Shown in pieces: positions 63,925 through 64,000 of a stretch of 64,000 bases of DNA. The DNA lies in assembly GCF_001969855.1 (NCBI RefSeq), contig NZ_MRBL01000005.1:1-64000 (forward strand), in the 5' to 3' direction. The number at the start of each line of letters is the position of its first letter. Position 1 is the first letter of the stretch. Position numbers and translations under genes: made by a program. The notes below the pieces were generated by a model, which saw only the letters and a program-made list of their open reading frames with translations, did not search any database and was not told where the DNA came from. The stretch is from Bacillus haynesii. GTDB taxonomy: Bacteria; Bacillota; Bacilli; Bacillales; Bacillaceae.

Positions 63925-64000
63925 TCTTATATGAACTCCTCTCTTCGGATAGTTTTTAGGTTACTCCTATTATGAACGAAATGAATTGAACATATCAATG

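Noticed and set aside
1..64000. tRNA, rRNA, CRISPR arrays, insertion sequences, prophage
   Set aside because: No cloverleaf-like clusters, rRNA segments, spaced repeats, transposases or phage genes were seen on either strand.

Overview
The window reads as chromosome from a Bacillus of the subtilis/licheniformis group. About 40 kb (23.4-64 kb) carries the B. subtilis gene order mutL-mutS-cotE-ymcA-miaB-kbl-tdh-spoVS-ymdB-rny-recA-cinA-pgsA-rodZ-ymfKJIHFDC-spoIIIE-ylzJ-tepA-rnjB-dapA-dapG-asd-dpaB-dpaA-ymxH-mlpA-ylxY-pnp, all on the minus strand. The proteins are clearly diverged from B. subtilis 168, so a B. licheniformis-type species is my best guess. This is inference from recalled sequences; no search was run. 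Many genes start with TTG or GTG behind strong GGAGG sites, as is usual in Bacillus.

1-23 kb is accessory. It holds a serine hydrolase and a TVP38-type membrane protein; a ClbS/DfsB-type protein; a Tet(L)-like efflux gene with a tet-type leader peptide; a cation/proton antiporter; a DUF1275 protein; a flavin amine oxidase; a 36-residue YjcZ spore protein with a sigma-K-like promoter; a secreted crystallin-like protein; and tmrB. These are followed by the ruins of a urease alpha gene (ureC). Against ureC sits a compact module: a MarR-type regulator with Cys-Cys pairs at both ends, an ArsP/YraQ-type permease, a 48-residue protein with three Cys-Cys pairs exactly 15 residues apart, and an ArsN1-like acetyltransferase. 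Three copies of a TTGCAA-type repeat lie at its control regions. It looks like an organoarsenical or metalloid resistance unit.

Next come two Zur-type boxes bracketing a structured leader, then a [2Fe-2S] thioredoxin-like protein and a COG0523 GTPase with a histidine run (zinc supply). An LXG polymorphic toxin with an LHH nuclease end and its SUKH immunity protein follow, then a frameshifted hydrolase, a Rap-Phr quorum cassette and a small monooxygenase.

The conserved half covers mismatch repair (mutSL), spore coat and sporulation control (cotE, spoVS, ymcA, spoIIIE, dpaAB), tRNA modification (miaB), threonine breakdown (tdh-kbl), RNA decay (rny, rnjB, pnp), recombination (recA with LexA box), phospholipid and cell-shape genes (pgsA, rodZ), EF-P modification (ymfI), M16 peptidases (ymfF/ymfH, mlpA) and the aspartate-to-diaminopimelate/dipicolinate branch (asd, dapG, dapA, dpaAB). 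A Fur-type box overlaps the miaB promoter. In several of these genes the stop codon lies inside the terminator hairpin. No rRNA, tRNA, CRISPR array or insertion sequence was seen.
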